DNA from: Amanita rubescens
Taxonomy: Eukaryota; Basidiomycota; Agaricomycetes; Agaricales; Amanitaceae
Length of the DNA stretch: 64,000 bases
NCBI GenBank assembly: GCA_015039365.1
Contig: WION01000005.1
Span: forward strand, 930,001 to 994,000
Direction of reading: 5' to 3'
Shown piece by piece: positions 1 through 11,830 of the stretch; the stretch's first letter is position 1, and the number at the start of each line of letters is the position of its first letter. A model generated the notes under the pieces. The model saw only the letters and a list, made by a program, of their open reading frames with translations, was not told the DNA's origin and ran no database searches. The position numbers were made by a program, and so were the translations under genes.

Positions 1-978
1 GTATCGACGATGCGCATCATTCTTTCAGTCAATATAAGAAACGTCTTCCACCTTCATCTCGCATTCTTATTATGCATTGTCGCTCTGACTCATTGCTGCA
101 TCTGATCACTTACTTCAAACATATCATCAAGATCGTTTGAGTCGGCTGCGTGTCATTTTCATCAGGGCCGAGGTCTCCAAGTTACTCATCTCAATGCAAA
201 TAAAACATGTATCAAACGTCAAACGTTTTCTTTTTCTGTATTGCACATACGGCGATCCCGGTCGAAGTGCGTCTCGCACAACTTTCTTCGGGCAGGATGT
301 TAGGTAAACCATGGAGATTCGGAATGGCGCGCTGCAGAAGATCCCGTCCAATCTGTGACTGAGGATCTGAGAGGCGTTGATCTGTTCCATGTGTTCGAGC
401 TAAACCGAGAACCCAGGAGAGTGGTACTTGTTGCCCCCTGAAGGGATTCTCACCGAAGTAATATAGGTGGCGTGTGTGAAGCAGATATTTGCGAATGGAA
501 CGCATGTTGCAAATCTTCCAGCCTATCTGCGGGTGTGTTGCTCTAAGCGAATTACTAAACCCAAAACGCTATCGCTTACTTCGCGATCACAACGCGCAAG
601 CGTAGCGCGCCCCACTTTACCGCTCATTTTCGTCCCTCAAGTTGTGCTTCAAGTTGCCAGTCCTGTACACACTAAAGCAGACATGTCAGTAATGGCAACG
701 ACTTATTGCTAATGTGACAAGTTGCTCTTTTCTGCCAAGATTTCACTTCACTTAGAACTGAGATGGCTGGGATGCAGAACATACATATCATAGCATTAGC
801 AATGCTCATAGAGCAAAATAAGTGCCTATTTTCGTATCCTTGTCATTGGAAGGGTAAAAAATCAAGCCAATCATAAGATACCTTAAACCAACGTCTCCTC
901 GCTATCGTAGCTGGCCAGGCATTTAAGGTCGGGACGTCAAACTTCCCAACTTTACCTTGAGTCGCTGTGCGAGTCTCT
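1..978. other. Left-end stretch without a recognisable gene
   Basis: Short open frames on both strands carry no motif or plausible splice chain. No repeat or RNA gene was recognised. The right part (about 843-978) may hold decayed sequence 3' of the sirtuin relic. Confidence 0.4.
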
Positions 979-1755
979 CTACAGGCTTGACAGTCTTTGG
1001 TCGCGCAGTCGTGAGTTGCGTCGTGTTCCACAGCTCAAGCAACTCGTCGTGCCATCTGAATTCCTTTGATAGTCGACCATGGGTCCGAGTAATAATACGT
1101 CGCCCGGTTTAGAACCTAGGTTGTCGACCCTTTCGAGGTTGATAAGGACGCGGGGGAACCTCTTGCTGACTTGCTCGTGCAACTCGCAAGGTCAGCGAAC
1201 GGGTAAACTGCGAACGATGTACCAGCGATGATGAGCAGATCGGCTTTCTCTAGGTAGTCGAGTGATGCAGAGAATTTATCTGGGAGGTAGGGTTCCTCGG
1301 AGGCTAAGAAGCATGTGGGAAAGTAATGTCATGCTATAGACTTGAGTGCATCTAATGAACAGGTTTTACAACGCCCTCATTGCAACTCCGACATCGATAG
1401 CGTCCATCATGGTCATATTTTGCATGGCATTCAATGCAATGGTGCGTTGCGAAACTACCATGTGCTTCAATCAGTTTAGTTTCGGGAACACCGGCTCGAC
1501 GCTCTAGCACATCGAGATTTTGCGTGAAGCACGCGAGGAGAAGACCCTTTTCGTGGATGAGCCGTACGAAAGAGTGCGTAAGCGTCGGTCTAAATTTTCT
1601 AAATTTGAACTTCTGAGCTAGGGCGTGGAGGGAGGAAAGGGGCAAAGCAGGGGCATACATGGCTTAGGATTGGATTTGAAGTATGAAATATCGAATATGG
1701 CCTTTGGTGAAAGTAGGAACGGTGGCGCAGGGGAGTGCTCAGTTGAAACCGTCCT
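979..1755 (-). pseudogene. Sirtuin (Hst2-like NAD-dependent deacetylase) relic
   Basis: Read on the minus strand, successive pieces match a class I sirtuin: PKAIFDISYFKSNPKP, then FRPTLTHSFVRL, FTQNLD, the catalytic-His block EAHGSF, one zinc-type CIEC pair and a later CRSC pair, then KADLLIIAGTS, then RVLINLERV and DVLLLG. An intron-like gap (about 1300-1360) separates the zinc region from KADLL. The N-terminal NAD-binding GAGIS block is absent, the join before FRPTLTH is out of frame, and a one-base shift separates PFADLA from the HEQVSKRFPRVLIN stretch. Sirtuins remove acyl groups from lysines using NAD. I see a degenerating 5'-truncated copy, not a working gene. Another fragment of the same gene lies at 7071-7212. 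Confidence 0.7.
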
Positions 1756-2420
1756 CATCGCACTCGGTTATGGCCGCAGCTCCTCTCCTCTGATGCACAC
1801 CGTGAATGTGTTCTTCTCCATCATGCTCCTTGCCGAAACCTGCCCAGCAAGAGACAGTATCCCAATTCAATATGTTCATCTAGGACTCGCGCAACATGCC
1901 ACGGAGGTAAACCAGAACCTACCAGAACTCAGCCAACTCCAAGATCGTCATGACAAGGACACACTTGCAGTCATCGGGATATTCGATTAGTGATAAGCGC
2001 TTAAGCACAAATGAAGGCTATTGATTCTGGAAGTCGGAAAGGCATAGACCTCAGAACTTCGTCACCGCAAAACTTGGCGACGCAACACGTCAACGCGTCA
2101 GCGCAAGACACCTGGTGGCCTACAATTTAGTCTACAAGTACTCAAGCCCCGCGCACACGATGAAGCTGCACGCCAGTCTACGCGCCCTACATGCGAGTCA
2201 TAGGCGCTACTTGCAATACCTGTAGATATTGACACCACATTCAAGTCTCCATCCACAAATCACACGTAGTCCTCGCAGCCAGTTCAGAGGATTGGCCATT
2301 AATTCCAGCTGCCACACACGAGGACCTCATGCCCTTTCCTTATATACGTATCGTTGAACACCTCCGGCTACGTGGGGTTGCTCCCGCTACCTGCTCCCTC
2401 CCCTTACAACACGTGCAGCC
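1756..2420. other. Intergenic, upstream of the coiled-coil gene
   Basis: Contains a stretch near 1795-1862 that resembles 6895-6955 (shared ACCTGCCCAGCAAGAGACAG-type core), so the two flanks of the coiled-coil gene are related. It presumably holds the promoter of the plus-strand gene at 2421. No gene was seen. Confidence 0.45.
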
Positions 2421-5400
2421 ATGAATTCCCTATTCAATGGCTTCCTCGAAGCCGTCCTCCACCAAATCCCCGTCGACCTTTCAGTGGAGAACAGCCGTCT
2501 CAAATATCTAGCGCTGCAAAAGGACCAGGAAACCCTTCGTCTCAAAGCCGATTTTCAAAGGAACAAGGACGATTTCGACACTCAGGCATCAAAGATATCT
2601 GATCTCGAGCGTGACATTGTCACCGCAAGGGACGATATTCGGGTCAAGGAGCGACAACTTGCTTCTTTAAAGGGGCAGATCAAGGTCATTGAAGATCGCA
2701 ATAAGTTCAAGAATGACAATACTGTTTCTCTACAGAAGGAAATCAAGGACATTAAAGATAGTTTGCGCGCCCGCGAGGAGCGTATTGCGTCTTTGACGAA
2801 GATTTTAGAGGAGCGCAGACGTGCTATTTCGAAGGATGATTGGGTATCGAAGGTGGAGAAGAGGTTGAAGGAGATGTCGGAGGTGGAGAAGAGGTTGAAG
2901 GCCGAGTAAAAGTAACGATTAGCGACGCGGTTGGAGGAGCAAGACACCGAAATGAAGAATAAATTAGCGGATCGAGAAGCTTCTTACGAGATATTGCTTC
3001 ACGCGAAGGAGGAACTGGTGGAGGCACAGAGAGCCCTCGAAGAGCAGTTGGAGAACAATACCGAACGGAAAGACAGGGAGATCGGTCACCTCCGCAGTTC
3101 GTTCAGTGCCTCTTATAACGAGCTCGATGGCTCGCTAGTGACGTTGCGACAGGAACTGAACAGGCTAACGTCTAGCCTGGAGGTATCACGCAAACAGAAT
3201 GGGTCTCTAGAGGAGAAGATCAAGGTCAAGACGACAGAGGCGGAGTCGACGTATGCTGAGCTTCTGAAACTCAGAGCTTCACTTGCCACAGCGGAGAAAA
3301 AAGCGGCGGATGATCTCAAAGATGCACAGAGAGAGAACGAGAGGCAATCCTCGCAGGTGACGATGCTCCGCAAAAACCTAGACCGTTCACGCTTGGAGGA
3401 AAAGGCGAGGGATGACGCCGTTACGGAGCTGAAAAATCAACTCAAGGAAGCTGGGGATGAGCGGAGAATGAAGGAGAACGAACTACAGGCGTCGGCTTCT
3501 AGACAGGCCGAGCTCGAGTCTCGTCTGAGCAAGCAGATTGAAGATGCTGAGGGGTTGGAGAGAGAGCTGACGGATACGAAGGGTAAACTCGTGCAGCTTA
3601 CGATCCTTTCCCAGAAAAGGGGGCTCGAGCTCGTGTCCACACAGAAACAGTCGGACGACATGCGTAGTGACATTACCAAGGTGAGAAACTCAGCTTCAGC
3701 GTGACCGGCACGGTACTCATGAACTGCCATTTTTAAAGGTAAAGGATCACGCGGCGAAATTAAACATCGAGATGCTGCAGTTAAAGCTGCAGTTGCGAGA
3801 CTCGAACGAGGAATGTTCTATGCTCGAAGGGAAGGTTAGGAGGGGCGAGACGGAGGCACAGGTGCTAGAGGAGCGAATTGATACACTGCAGAGGGAGCAT
3901 CGGGAGATGCAGGAGATGGTTTTCACTCGAGGGCACGGCTTGGAGGAATCTAAGAAGGCCCTCGAGGCTGCAGTCTGAGGAACATTACAAACTTCAAAAC
4001 CTCCTTGATGGCGCGAACGATGACATTTATCAGAAGACTGAGGCTATCACTTTCTTATCTTCGTCATTACAACACTCGCAAAACGTTGTGGAGGAGCTGA
4101 AGAAGCAGAAAGAGGTGTTGGAGCAGCAATCGGCAGAGAGGCAGGCGACCATGGAGAGGCAGAGAGACGAAATCAAGGGGAATGCTCGACTCCACGGGCG
4201 CTGAACGTGACCAGCTGCGAAATTTGCTTGACGATACACGCAGCGACATTTCTCAGAAGTTCGAGACCATACTTTCTCTGACTTCGTCACTGCAACACGC
4301 ACAGAACATCGTGAAAGATATGGAGACGCAGAGAGAAGCATTGGTCGGCCAGTCCTCGGAGATGCATGAGACGGTGAAGAAGCAGATGGAGGAAATCGAG
4401 AAGATTAAGCGGGAACTTGCCGAGCTGAAGAAATCCTACCAGACCGTAACCGAACAATTAGGCCTGGAAACGAAGCGTACCAAGGACAAGGACGATAAAC
4501 TCTCCGAGACGGTGGTTCGTTTGCAGATAGCGAATTCCACCCTCGCGGAACGGGAGCAAGCAATTTCTGTGGCACTCGGGGATTTCGAACAAAAAGAGAT
4601 AGAGATGAATCACCTCCGCGGTTCGCTCAGTGACTCCCGCAACGAGCTTAGCGTCAGAGATAGCTCATTAGCAAAGTTGCAACAGGAATTCAATAGTTTA
4701 TCGTCGAACTTGAAAGGGTTGCGTCACCAGAATAGCTCTCTTGAAGAGACGATCAAGGTCAAGACGATGGAAGCGGAATCAGTGTACGCCGAGCTTCAGA
4801 ATATCACGAGTTTGCTGTCGAGAGCAGAGAAGAAGGCGGCGGATGATTTTCAGGACGCTCAGGGAGAGATAAAGAGGCAATCGTCGCAGGTGACGGCGCT
4901 TCGCCAAGACTTAGACCGTTTACGTTTGGAGGGAAGGTCAAAAGATGACGAAGTCAAGGAGTTGAAGAACCAACTCGGGAAGGGCGAAGATGAACGGAGG
5001 AGGAGGGATATGGAGCTACAAACGTTGACTTCTCGGCAAACTGAGCGCCTAAACAAACAGTTCGAGCATGTGAAAACGCTGGAGAGAGAGCTGACGGATA
5101 CGAAGGGTCGACTCACGCAGCTTACTGCCGTTTCGGAAAAACGAGAACTGGAGCTCGTTCGCACGCACAAAGAGTTAGACGGCATGCGTGACGGCATCAC
5201 TAAGCTTCGTCAGGAACTCAGCTCATTGAAGAACGACCACGGTTCTATTGAACAGTCGTTGCGCACGGCCGAGGAAAACGCGACGAGTTTAACCGACGAG
5301 GTTCTGAGGCTGAGGTTGCAAGTACGTGACTCGCACGAAAAGTGTTCTGAGCTGGAGGAGACAATGAAGCAGGATGCAGCGGAGGCCCAGTTGCTGAAGC

Positions 5401-6749
5401 AGAGGAATGAGACGCTACAGAGGCTGTGCGAGGAGACACAAGAGATGGTGTTTACGCGAGGACATGACTTGGAGGAGATGAAGAAAGCTCTTGAATCTAC
5501 AACTGCCCAGCGCTATGAGCTGCAAAGCGTCGTTGACGATGCGCGCAATGACGTAATGCAAAAGACTGAGACGATCAGCTCCTTGTCATCATCGTTGCGA
5601 GACCTAAAGTGCGTCGTGGAAGGGCTGAAGAAACGGAAGGAGGTATTGGAGCAACGGTCAGCGGAGATGCAGGAGACCATGGAGAGGCAGAAAGACGAAA
5701 GCAAGGGAACGACCGCTGAACGCGACAAGTTGCAGAGCCTACTTGACGAAGCACGCAGCGAGATTGCCAAGAAGCTCGAGACTATAGGTTCCCTGACTTC
5801 ATCATTGCAACAGTCGCAGAGTGTCACGAAGGATATGGAGACGGAGAGGACAACATTGATCGGCCAGTCCTCGGAGATGCAGGAGACGGCGAAGAAGCAG
5901 GCGGAGGAAATCAGGAAGATTGAGGGGGACCTTGCCCAGCTGAAGAAATCCTACGAAACCGTAACCGAGCAGTTGCGTCTGGAGATGGAGCGAACCAAGG
6001 ATAAAGACGTCAGACTCTCCGAGGCGGTGGTTCGTTTGCAAACGGCAAATTTCACGCTTGAGGAACGGGAACAAGCACTTTCCGTGGCTCATGGAGATTT
6101 CGAACGGAAAGACAAAGAGATCAATCACCTCCGTAGTTCACTCAGTGCCTCCCACAGCGAACTTAACGTCCGAGATAGCTCAATGGCAACATTGCAACAA
6201 GAATTTAATACTCTATCGTCTAACTTGGAGGGGTTGCGTCATCAAAACAGCTCTCTTGAGGAAATGATCAAGGTTAAGACGGCGGAGGCAGAATCGTCGT
6301 ATGCTGAGCTTCAGAAAATCACGAGTTTGCTTGCGAGGGCGGAGAAGAAAGCGATGGACGAACTTCATGATGCTCAGAGAGAGACTAAGGCACAGGCTTC
6401 GCAGACGACGGCACTTCGTCAAGAACTGGAGCGTGTACGTTCAGAGGAAAGGGCGAAGGACAATGCGGTAAAGGAGTTGGAGAACTTACTTAAAGAAGCT
6501 TGGGATGTGCAGAGGAGGAAGGAGGAGGAGCTACGGGCGTCGGCTTCCCGACAGACTGCGCTTGAGACTCGCCTGAACAAGCAGTCTGAGGAAGCCAAGA
6601 AACTGGAAGGAGAGCTCGCGAACACGAAGGATCGACTCTCACAGGTTACGGTCCTTTCGGACACAAGAGAAGCCGAACTCTTGAGCACGCGTAAAGAGTC
6701 GGACAGCATGCGCGAAGGCATCATCAATCTTCTTCAAAAGCTCTCTTGA
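2421..6749 (+). pseudogene. Long coiled-coil protein gene made of 1.5-kb repeats, frame broken
   Basis: Begins MNSLFNGFLEAVLHQIPVDL and then is almost wholly heptad-patterned, rich in E, K, Q, L and R, like myosin-tail or golgin-type rods; no catalytic domain is visible. Two in-frame stops (2907 and 2913) interrupt the first open stretch, which then continues in the same frame to about 3690. An intron is possible at 3681-3738. Shifts occur near 3970 and near 4180, after which 4182-6749 is open for 855 codons. The shifts can be placed because later repeat copies give the expected frame. An expressed product would be a scaffold-type rod. Alternatively the first third has decayed and only a shortened protein from 4182 is made. 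Codon usage looks normal, so the decay is recent. Confidence 0.6.
3061..6749 (+). repeat. Tandem coding repeat, period about 1.52 kb, roughly 2.4 copies
   Basis: The block around SLEE.IKVKT.EAES.YAEL recurs at about 3197, 4731 and 6244, and the block MVFTRGHDLEE recurs near 3915 and 5445. Spacing is 1513-1534 bp. The period stays close to a multiple of three in the copies that are still open, so the protein has a roughly 505-residue superrepeat. Copy 1 carries the frameshifts; copies 2 and 3 are open. Confidence 0.75.
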
Positions 6750-7518
6750 GCTACTACTACGCGGCACCCCTACCAGGACCCCCGAAAGTTTCGGCGGACG
6801 GAAGGGATAGTACACTATAGTTAGTCGTAGTATCTCTATATTCTTACTCTCTCCAAATACACCAAAATGCCGAAGAACTACCATGCCTACACGCTCGAGC
6901 TGCACACGGTGAATTGGTTCTTGCTCCTTGCAGAAACTTGCCCAGCAAGAGACAGTGTCTGGAGCCTACGCCGCATAGGTTCTACTATGTGGTTTTGACG
7001 GTCTGATTAAACCAGTGGCGAATACTAGTCTCGTTCCCAGCCGTTCCACGAAACACGTCGAGCGGACTCGGGGGCATACATGGCTTAGGATTGGGTATGA
7101 AATATCGAAAATGGCCTTTGGTGAAGGGGGATCCTCAGGGAGATCCTCGTCTTGTAGACTTTCCTAAAGTTGAATGTTCAAGTAGGAACGACGGCGCAGG
7201 GGAGTGCTCACGTATAGTCCTTGCGGGACTCGTCGTTGGCACGTTTAGTTGATAAATGACAAAGCAGAATCAGCCGTCTGGTGATATGAAATTGGGTACA
7301 CCTGGCTGATGTGTTCACACCTTGAATATTGTATGAATAATTCAGGCGTGTGGGCTCACCAGCGCCTAACTGGGAGGAAAGCAATTCAGAGACCTGTGAC
7401 AGGGTCGCTACAAGACTAGTATTCCAGTTACAGTAATTGTCGTCATTCGTCATTCAGCACAAGATAAAAGCAAGTATATATCGGCCATCGAAATCTGAGA
7501 TATACTGCTATCGATAGG
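6750..7518. other. Intergenic with duplicated sirtuin fragment
   Basis: Holds the fragment listed separately at 7071-7212 and the 6895-6955 similarity to 1795-1862. Otherwise nothing was recognised. Its right end is the 3' flank of the minus-strand peptidase. Confidence 0.5.
7071..7212 (-). repeat. Second copy of a sirtuin fragment
   Basis: Positions 7071-7120 and 7180-7212 repeat 1648-1745 with few changes (for example GGCATACATGGCTTAGGATTG and GCGCAGGGGAGTGCTCA cores). On the minus strand it reads PSPKAIFDISY. About 60 bp in the middle are absent from the 1.7-kb copy. The two copies flank the coiled-coil gene as direct repeats. Confidence 0.7.
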
Positions 7519-9793
7519 CTATGACGGCGCCTTCCAGTCCTTCAACCACTCCAATACGAAGGCGATCATCTCCTCATGAATCTTCAGAATTTCTGGCGGC
7601 TCCTGGGACATATTTCGGAGCCCGTACTCGTCATAGTGGTGTACAGCATCTATAGTATTCAGGATCATTAACGGGATACAGAGCTTAGGGCAAAGCTTAC
7701 GAGGGATTAACTTGAACGGTCTTAGTATGGTATCTTCACGTTCTGGGGCATACACGCTGTGAGGGGTATTTGGCCGCCATGGATCAACTAGTTCGAAAAA
7801 AGATGAGGAAAACGGCATAAAAATAGTAGAGGAACCTTACTTTCCCCGTCAATGAAGGCCAACCTGTCTGCAGCAATGCCAAAACTGCCCAATGCATTGA
7901 CGGCCGTAACGTTGGGCAGAGCAGGAACCTGGAAATATTTGCCAGGGGGAAATGCCTGCAAAGTAGATTTCAGCGTGAGTCGTCTTGGAGCAAGTAAACC
8001 ATCATAACCTGTTTGCACATCTTGGCTGCGTAGTCAACTGTTAGCAGCTTTGAGACTATCCGTGGACGGTAACTGGGAGGTGCGGTCTACGTGTAAAGTA
8101 TTAGACTACAAGAAGGCATGGTGTACGAAGTGCACATACCGCAAAGTAACCCCACTGAGTGCAAACTTGGAATTGCCACAATCTCCAATCTTGATCGAGA
8201 TTCGTATCTTGGTATTTGGTATCATTATACGTTCCGAAGCACTAACGCAACGTTGATCAGCCCATCGACTTCAGCAAGCAAGTGCTACGTACGTCTTCCT
8301 GCGTGAAGCTGGGTGGACATTGCGATACAACGTGCTATATGCAGTCATAAGTAATCGCAGGAACGCATATAGCAATGGCCCACCCACGTCTTTTATCCAG
8401 CTTGCATATTTAAGAATCGAGAAATCTAGTATGAGCCCCGAACTTGACACCATCCTATCAGGATGTCCATATTCCAGATCCTGTGCATCTACGGACACTG
8501 GGAAACCCCAAGCGCTGTTCAGCAACGCACAGAATTCGTCGAATGCTTTGCTGCCCACTTTGGGGTCCCAGACTTTGCCTTGCCAGGTATCAAGAGGAGC
8601 CTGTTCGATGTAAGCAACCGCAATTACTCGTACAAGAGCTAGAACAAACCTGTAATAGCGATGCAAAGTCCTCGTTATGTGTCAAGTTAGACAATCCAAA
8701 TACTCCCTTGATTATGTTGGCAGTGAAAGGGATTTCCAACAGGAAATCAATGGTCTTGATGCCTTCCTGAAGACGGCCGGAGCATTTGGAGTCAGCGGCG
8801 GTCCTGATGATCTCCATATATTGCCAGTTCTCGATCGCAGCATGCGTAACAGCTAATGATATTTAGAACGAGCACACGAATGGTAGTACAAATAACACTA
8901 ACCACTGGAAGCAATTGCACCGTAAACAAGTTCGGGGTACAAGATCCTCATATGCGCTGACCGAGCGCCAGCGTATGATCCCTAATGACGAATTAAGTTA
9001 ATGTACGTATAGTCTGACAGGCCGAACTTACACCATAGTAAATCCACGGGGTTCGCGGTGCCGTCAAGTCTTCCTCGATTCCATCAAACTTAACATTGGC
9101 CATAAAGTTTGCGCTGTCAGCAGCAGCTTGTTCATTGTTTAGCCAGCTATTACCTTGGGTAAGCTTTAATACAAAATAAAACTGATATTCTTACCGAAGG
9201 GAGTCAGTGCTAAAGTTCGAAACAGGGACGGATTGGCCTGGCCGTGGTTTATGAATAAGTCGAGAGCTTTGTAGGGAGCCGTACCATAATAACGGTGCTC
9301 CAATACAATTCCGAGCCCACTGGTAGCCTTGGAAAGTATCTCAACGATACCGGTATCCAGGAAAGGTAACCTGTCCTTGAAGAAGATGGGGAGTAGTTCA
9401 ACCGCGGTTCAACGGATTACTTACCTCTCCGCTCGTCTCGCCTCCATCAAGAACAATGACAGGTCCGCGAGAGCCTGGCTTGTAGTGTCTCTTATTGACC
9501 CAGTAACGCTGACGCCAATGGTGTCCACTGGACGAATTGAAGTGGTCCAGCGGTTGTTCAAACCACTGTTCTTCGAACGCTGCCGTGGACGCGGGCATTT
9601 CAAGTTGACCATTATTGCCTCCATCCTGCACTTGGAACGTGAACCGAGATTGGGCCGCATCACCCTGCAACTTCTCCAGCTTCCGCAGGTTCACACCCTG
9701 AGGTCCCAGAAGATGAAACCGCCTCGATGTTTGGCCTGCATAAGCAATGGCTGATGTGAGGAGGAGTAGCCAGAGAAAAGTAGGCTTGAGCAT
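7519..9793 (-). CDS. Secreted serine carboxypeptidase, family S28 (PRCP-like)
   Basis: Starts MLKPTFLWLLLLTSAIAYAG, a clear signal peptide. Exon 1 (9425-9793) contains the family mark WFEQPLDHFN followed by PVIVLDGGE. Exon 2 begins at 9370 and has LEHRYYGTA. The minus strand near 9060-8950 reads PWIYYGGSYAGA, the catalytic-Ser nucleophile elbow. Further exons give VCTQWGYFA, PNVTAVNALG, AADRLAFIDGE joined to DPWRP (catalytic Asp region) and AVHHYDEYGL (catalytic His). It stops with TAG at 7519-7521. S28 enzymes cut Pro-X bonds at chain ends in the vacuole or outside the cell. All triad regions are present. Exon borders in the middle were not all resolved, but introns of about 50 nt with GTAAGT-type donors are visible. 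Confidence 0.88.
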
Positions 9794-10402
9794 TGCGATT
9801 AATGGTGTTCCTCGGCTCCCGTCCGTTCAGCTGCCTCGGCAGCGCAGGATCACTGGCACGCGATCACGTGATGATGACTTTTAGCATATTTTCAAAATTG
9901 TCCGATCAAACGCGTCAAAATGCATTTGAATGGCGGCCAATGACCGCCGCGCATTTGTGACCGACATCACCGCTGGCAAGTTACAATTTATACATCAGTG
10001 CGGCAATCCGCAGGCCATATGTCGATAGCTACTGTTCACCGCTTGCCTTTTCGCAACGGCCGCATTAATGAACAGACCAATCAGGTTCTCTGATCATGAC
10101 ATGAGAAGTCAAAAAGACGTTGGGTACATGTGGCGCAATCCCGGAGGAAGAAGTGTTGCGATGTCAAACACTGTGAGCAGACTGACGCGCCAGGAAGCGC
10201 CACGTCTCCAACATCATGATCGCCCTAAGGATCGTAAATAACTGTTTGCCGATGCCATCATGTACCTCCCCCAAACAAATCCCAAGAAAAAGGTATAAAA
10301 GGTGGGCATAAACGAGTTACATCTCATCCCACTTTTTCTGCTAGAAGCTTGGTTATTCGCAGCCTTCTCATCATCCTCATCTTTCAATCTAACTTTGTCA
10401 AC
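9794..10402. promoter_or_regulatory. Divergent intergenic region between peptidase and duplicated-gene pair
   Basis: About 610 bp between the minus-strand ATG at 9793 and the plus-strand ATG at 10403. It should hold both promoters. TATAAAAGG near 10295 lies about 105 bp before the downstream ATG and is the best TATA candidate. Confidence 0.5.
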
Positions 10403-11296
10403 ATGTTCACCGAGTTCTGGCTCACATACCAGTTCACTTCTCGTGTTCACCTCCCTCCTACTACTCAGCTCATTGAGCTTGAGAACCCAGAGCACAAGCT
10501 CACCGACTTGGAAGACGTGCTCGCTCACGGTACGTCCAGGATTGGTTGCGCGTCGTGTAACTCACTAATGGTAGCTGGATTATTAGTGTTCCGCCAAGGC
10601 TTCATCGAAGCAAAGTACCGCCCCGCCACCTGGTGGGAGAAGAAGGACGGTGTCAAGGTTAAGACCTGCACCACTATCGATGTCCTTCTTATTGAAGGTA
10701 TCGGCAGATGCCCTGACACTGCTCTGAAGCTCGTCATCGGTAAGCACCGAATGAATAGAAATGTATCGCGTACTGACGCTCGCTTTGAAACAGAGGACAT
10801 GCCGACGAACTTGTGGTTCAGCTATATCTATATCCACAATCCGCCCGTGCAGGTCGTTACCCAACGCGTTAAGTTCGCCGGTTTGCCAAGGCGTTTCGAG
10901 AAGCTCGCACACGTTACCAACTACGTGTTCGCACAAGGGCTTCTTGCCGTCCAAGTACCGCGGTGTTGTGTACTGGCAAAGCCCGTGTGGCAAACGAATC
11001 AGCGAATGCAGCCACTGTTGACGAGATCTTGATCGCTGGTGAGGGTATCAGCGAGGAGAAATCGTTGCGTCTTGTGATTGGTTAGTATCTTGCAACTAGC
11101 TCTTCGTGACGGCGAGTATTCACCGTCGGTATTGTAGACGATAAACTTCCTCACGAGTCATGTGGCGGTGAGCGCGAAGATTAATCACCATCACCACCAT
11201 GAGTCCTACGAGCATCACCACCATCATCACACTTCCTGCCCTTCGACTCCGACTTTGGCGGGTTCCCCCCTCAAGATTGTGTCTCGTTTCCACTGA
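10403..11296 (+). pseudogene. Paralogue 1 of the two-domain protein, broken by three +1 shifts
   Basis: Exons 10403-10529, 10587-10739 and 10794 onward line up with the gene at 11831. The start MFTEFWLTYQFTSRVHLPPT and the first domain are intact. Then three one-base insertions relative to paralogue 2 break it: near 10935 (after YVFAQG), near 11013 (after ISEC) and near 11180. The His-rich tail is recognisable out of frame (HHHHHESYEHHHHHH, ending LKIVSRFH at 11294-11296), so the loss is recent. With no repair the product would stop at 11032. An assembly error is the alternative explanation. Confidence 0.7.
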
Positions 11297-11830
11297 TTCG
11301 GACGACGCCCATCTTTGTGGCATAATCTTGGCATAGTGTGGCACATTACAACGTTGATTATCCTCTTCGCCGTGGTTTTTAAAATGTTTTCGTTGTAGTT
11401 ATTGGAAAAACTAGATATAATCTCAATTCGTAGAACAAATAATTATCAACAATCCCCTGTCGGCATCATTTAGTCGGCATTATCCACCTTAGAGTTTTGT
11501 TGGCAGTCTGACGTTCCACCTGTTCCCCGTGGACGGCCAATAGCCATGAGATTTTATTACGACACGCCCAATCACGTGTGGTACGGTGAATATATTGGTG
11601 GCACAATCTAGCCAAAGTTGTTACAAGCATCAAGTTGGTCCTGACAGGAGACTTGGTCACGTCAAACGGCAAAAGAGGCCGAAACTTCAAAATCATGATA
11701 GCCCTACCGTGATTGAAACCCCACGACTTGTGTGCCTAGCCTAAGGCAACAGCATAAAAAGCGGGCCTTGAACGACGTATCTCTCCCACCCAACTTTTCC
11801 CATCGAAGGTTTGGAGTAACACCCGACATC
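11297..11830. other. Intergenic between the two paralogues
   Basis: Contains the promoter of paralogue 2. No further gene or repeat was seen. Confidence 0.5.

Noticed and set aside
4859..5200. Minus-strand Ser-rich ORFs inside the coiled-coil gene
   Set aside because: They are antisense shadows of Glu/Lys-rich codons in a repeated gene.
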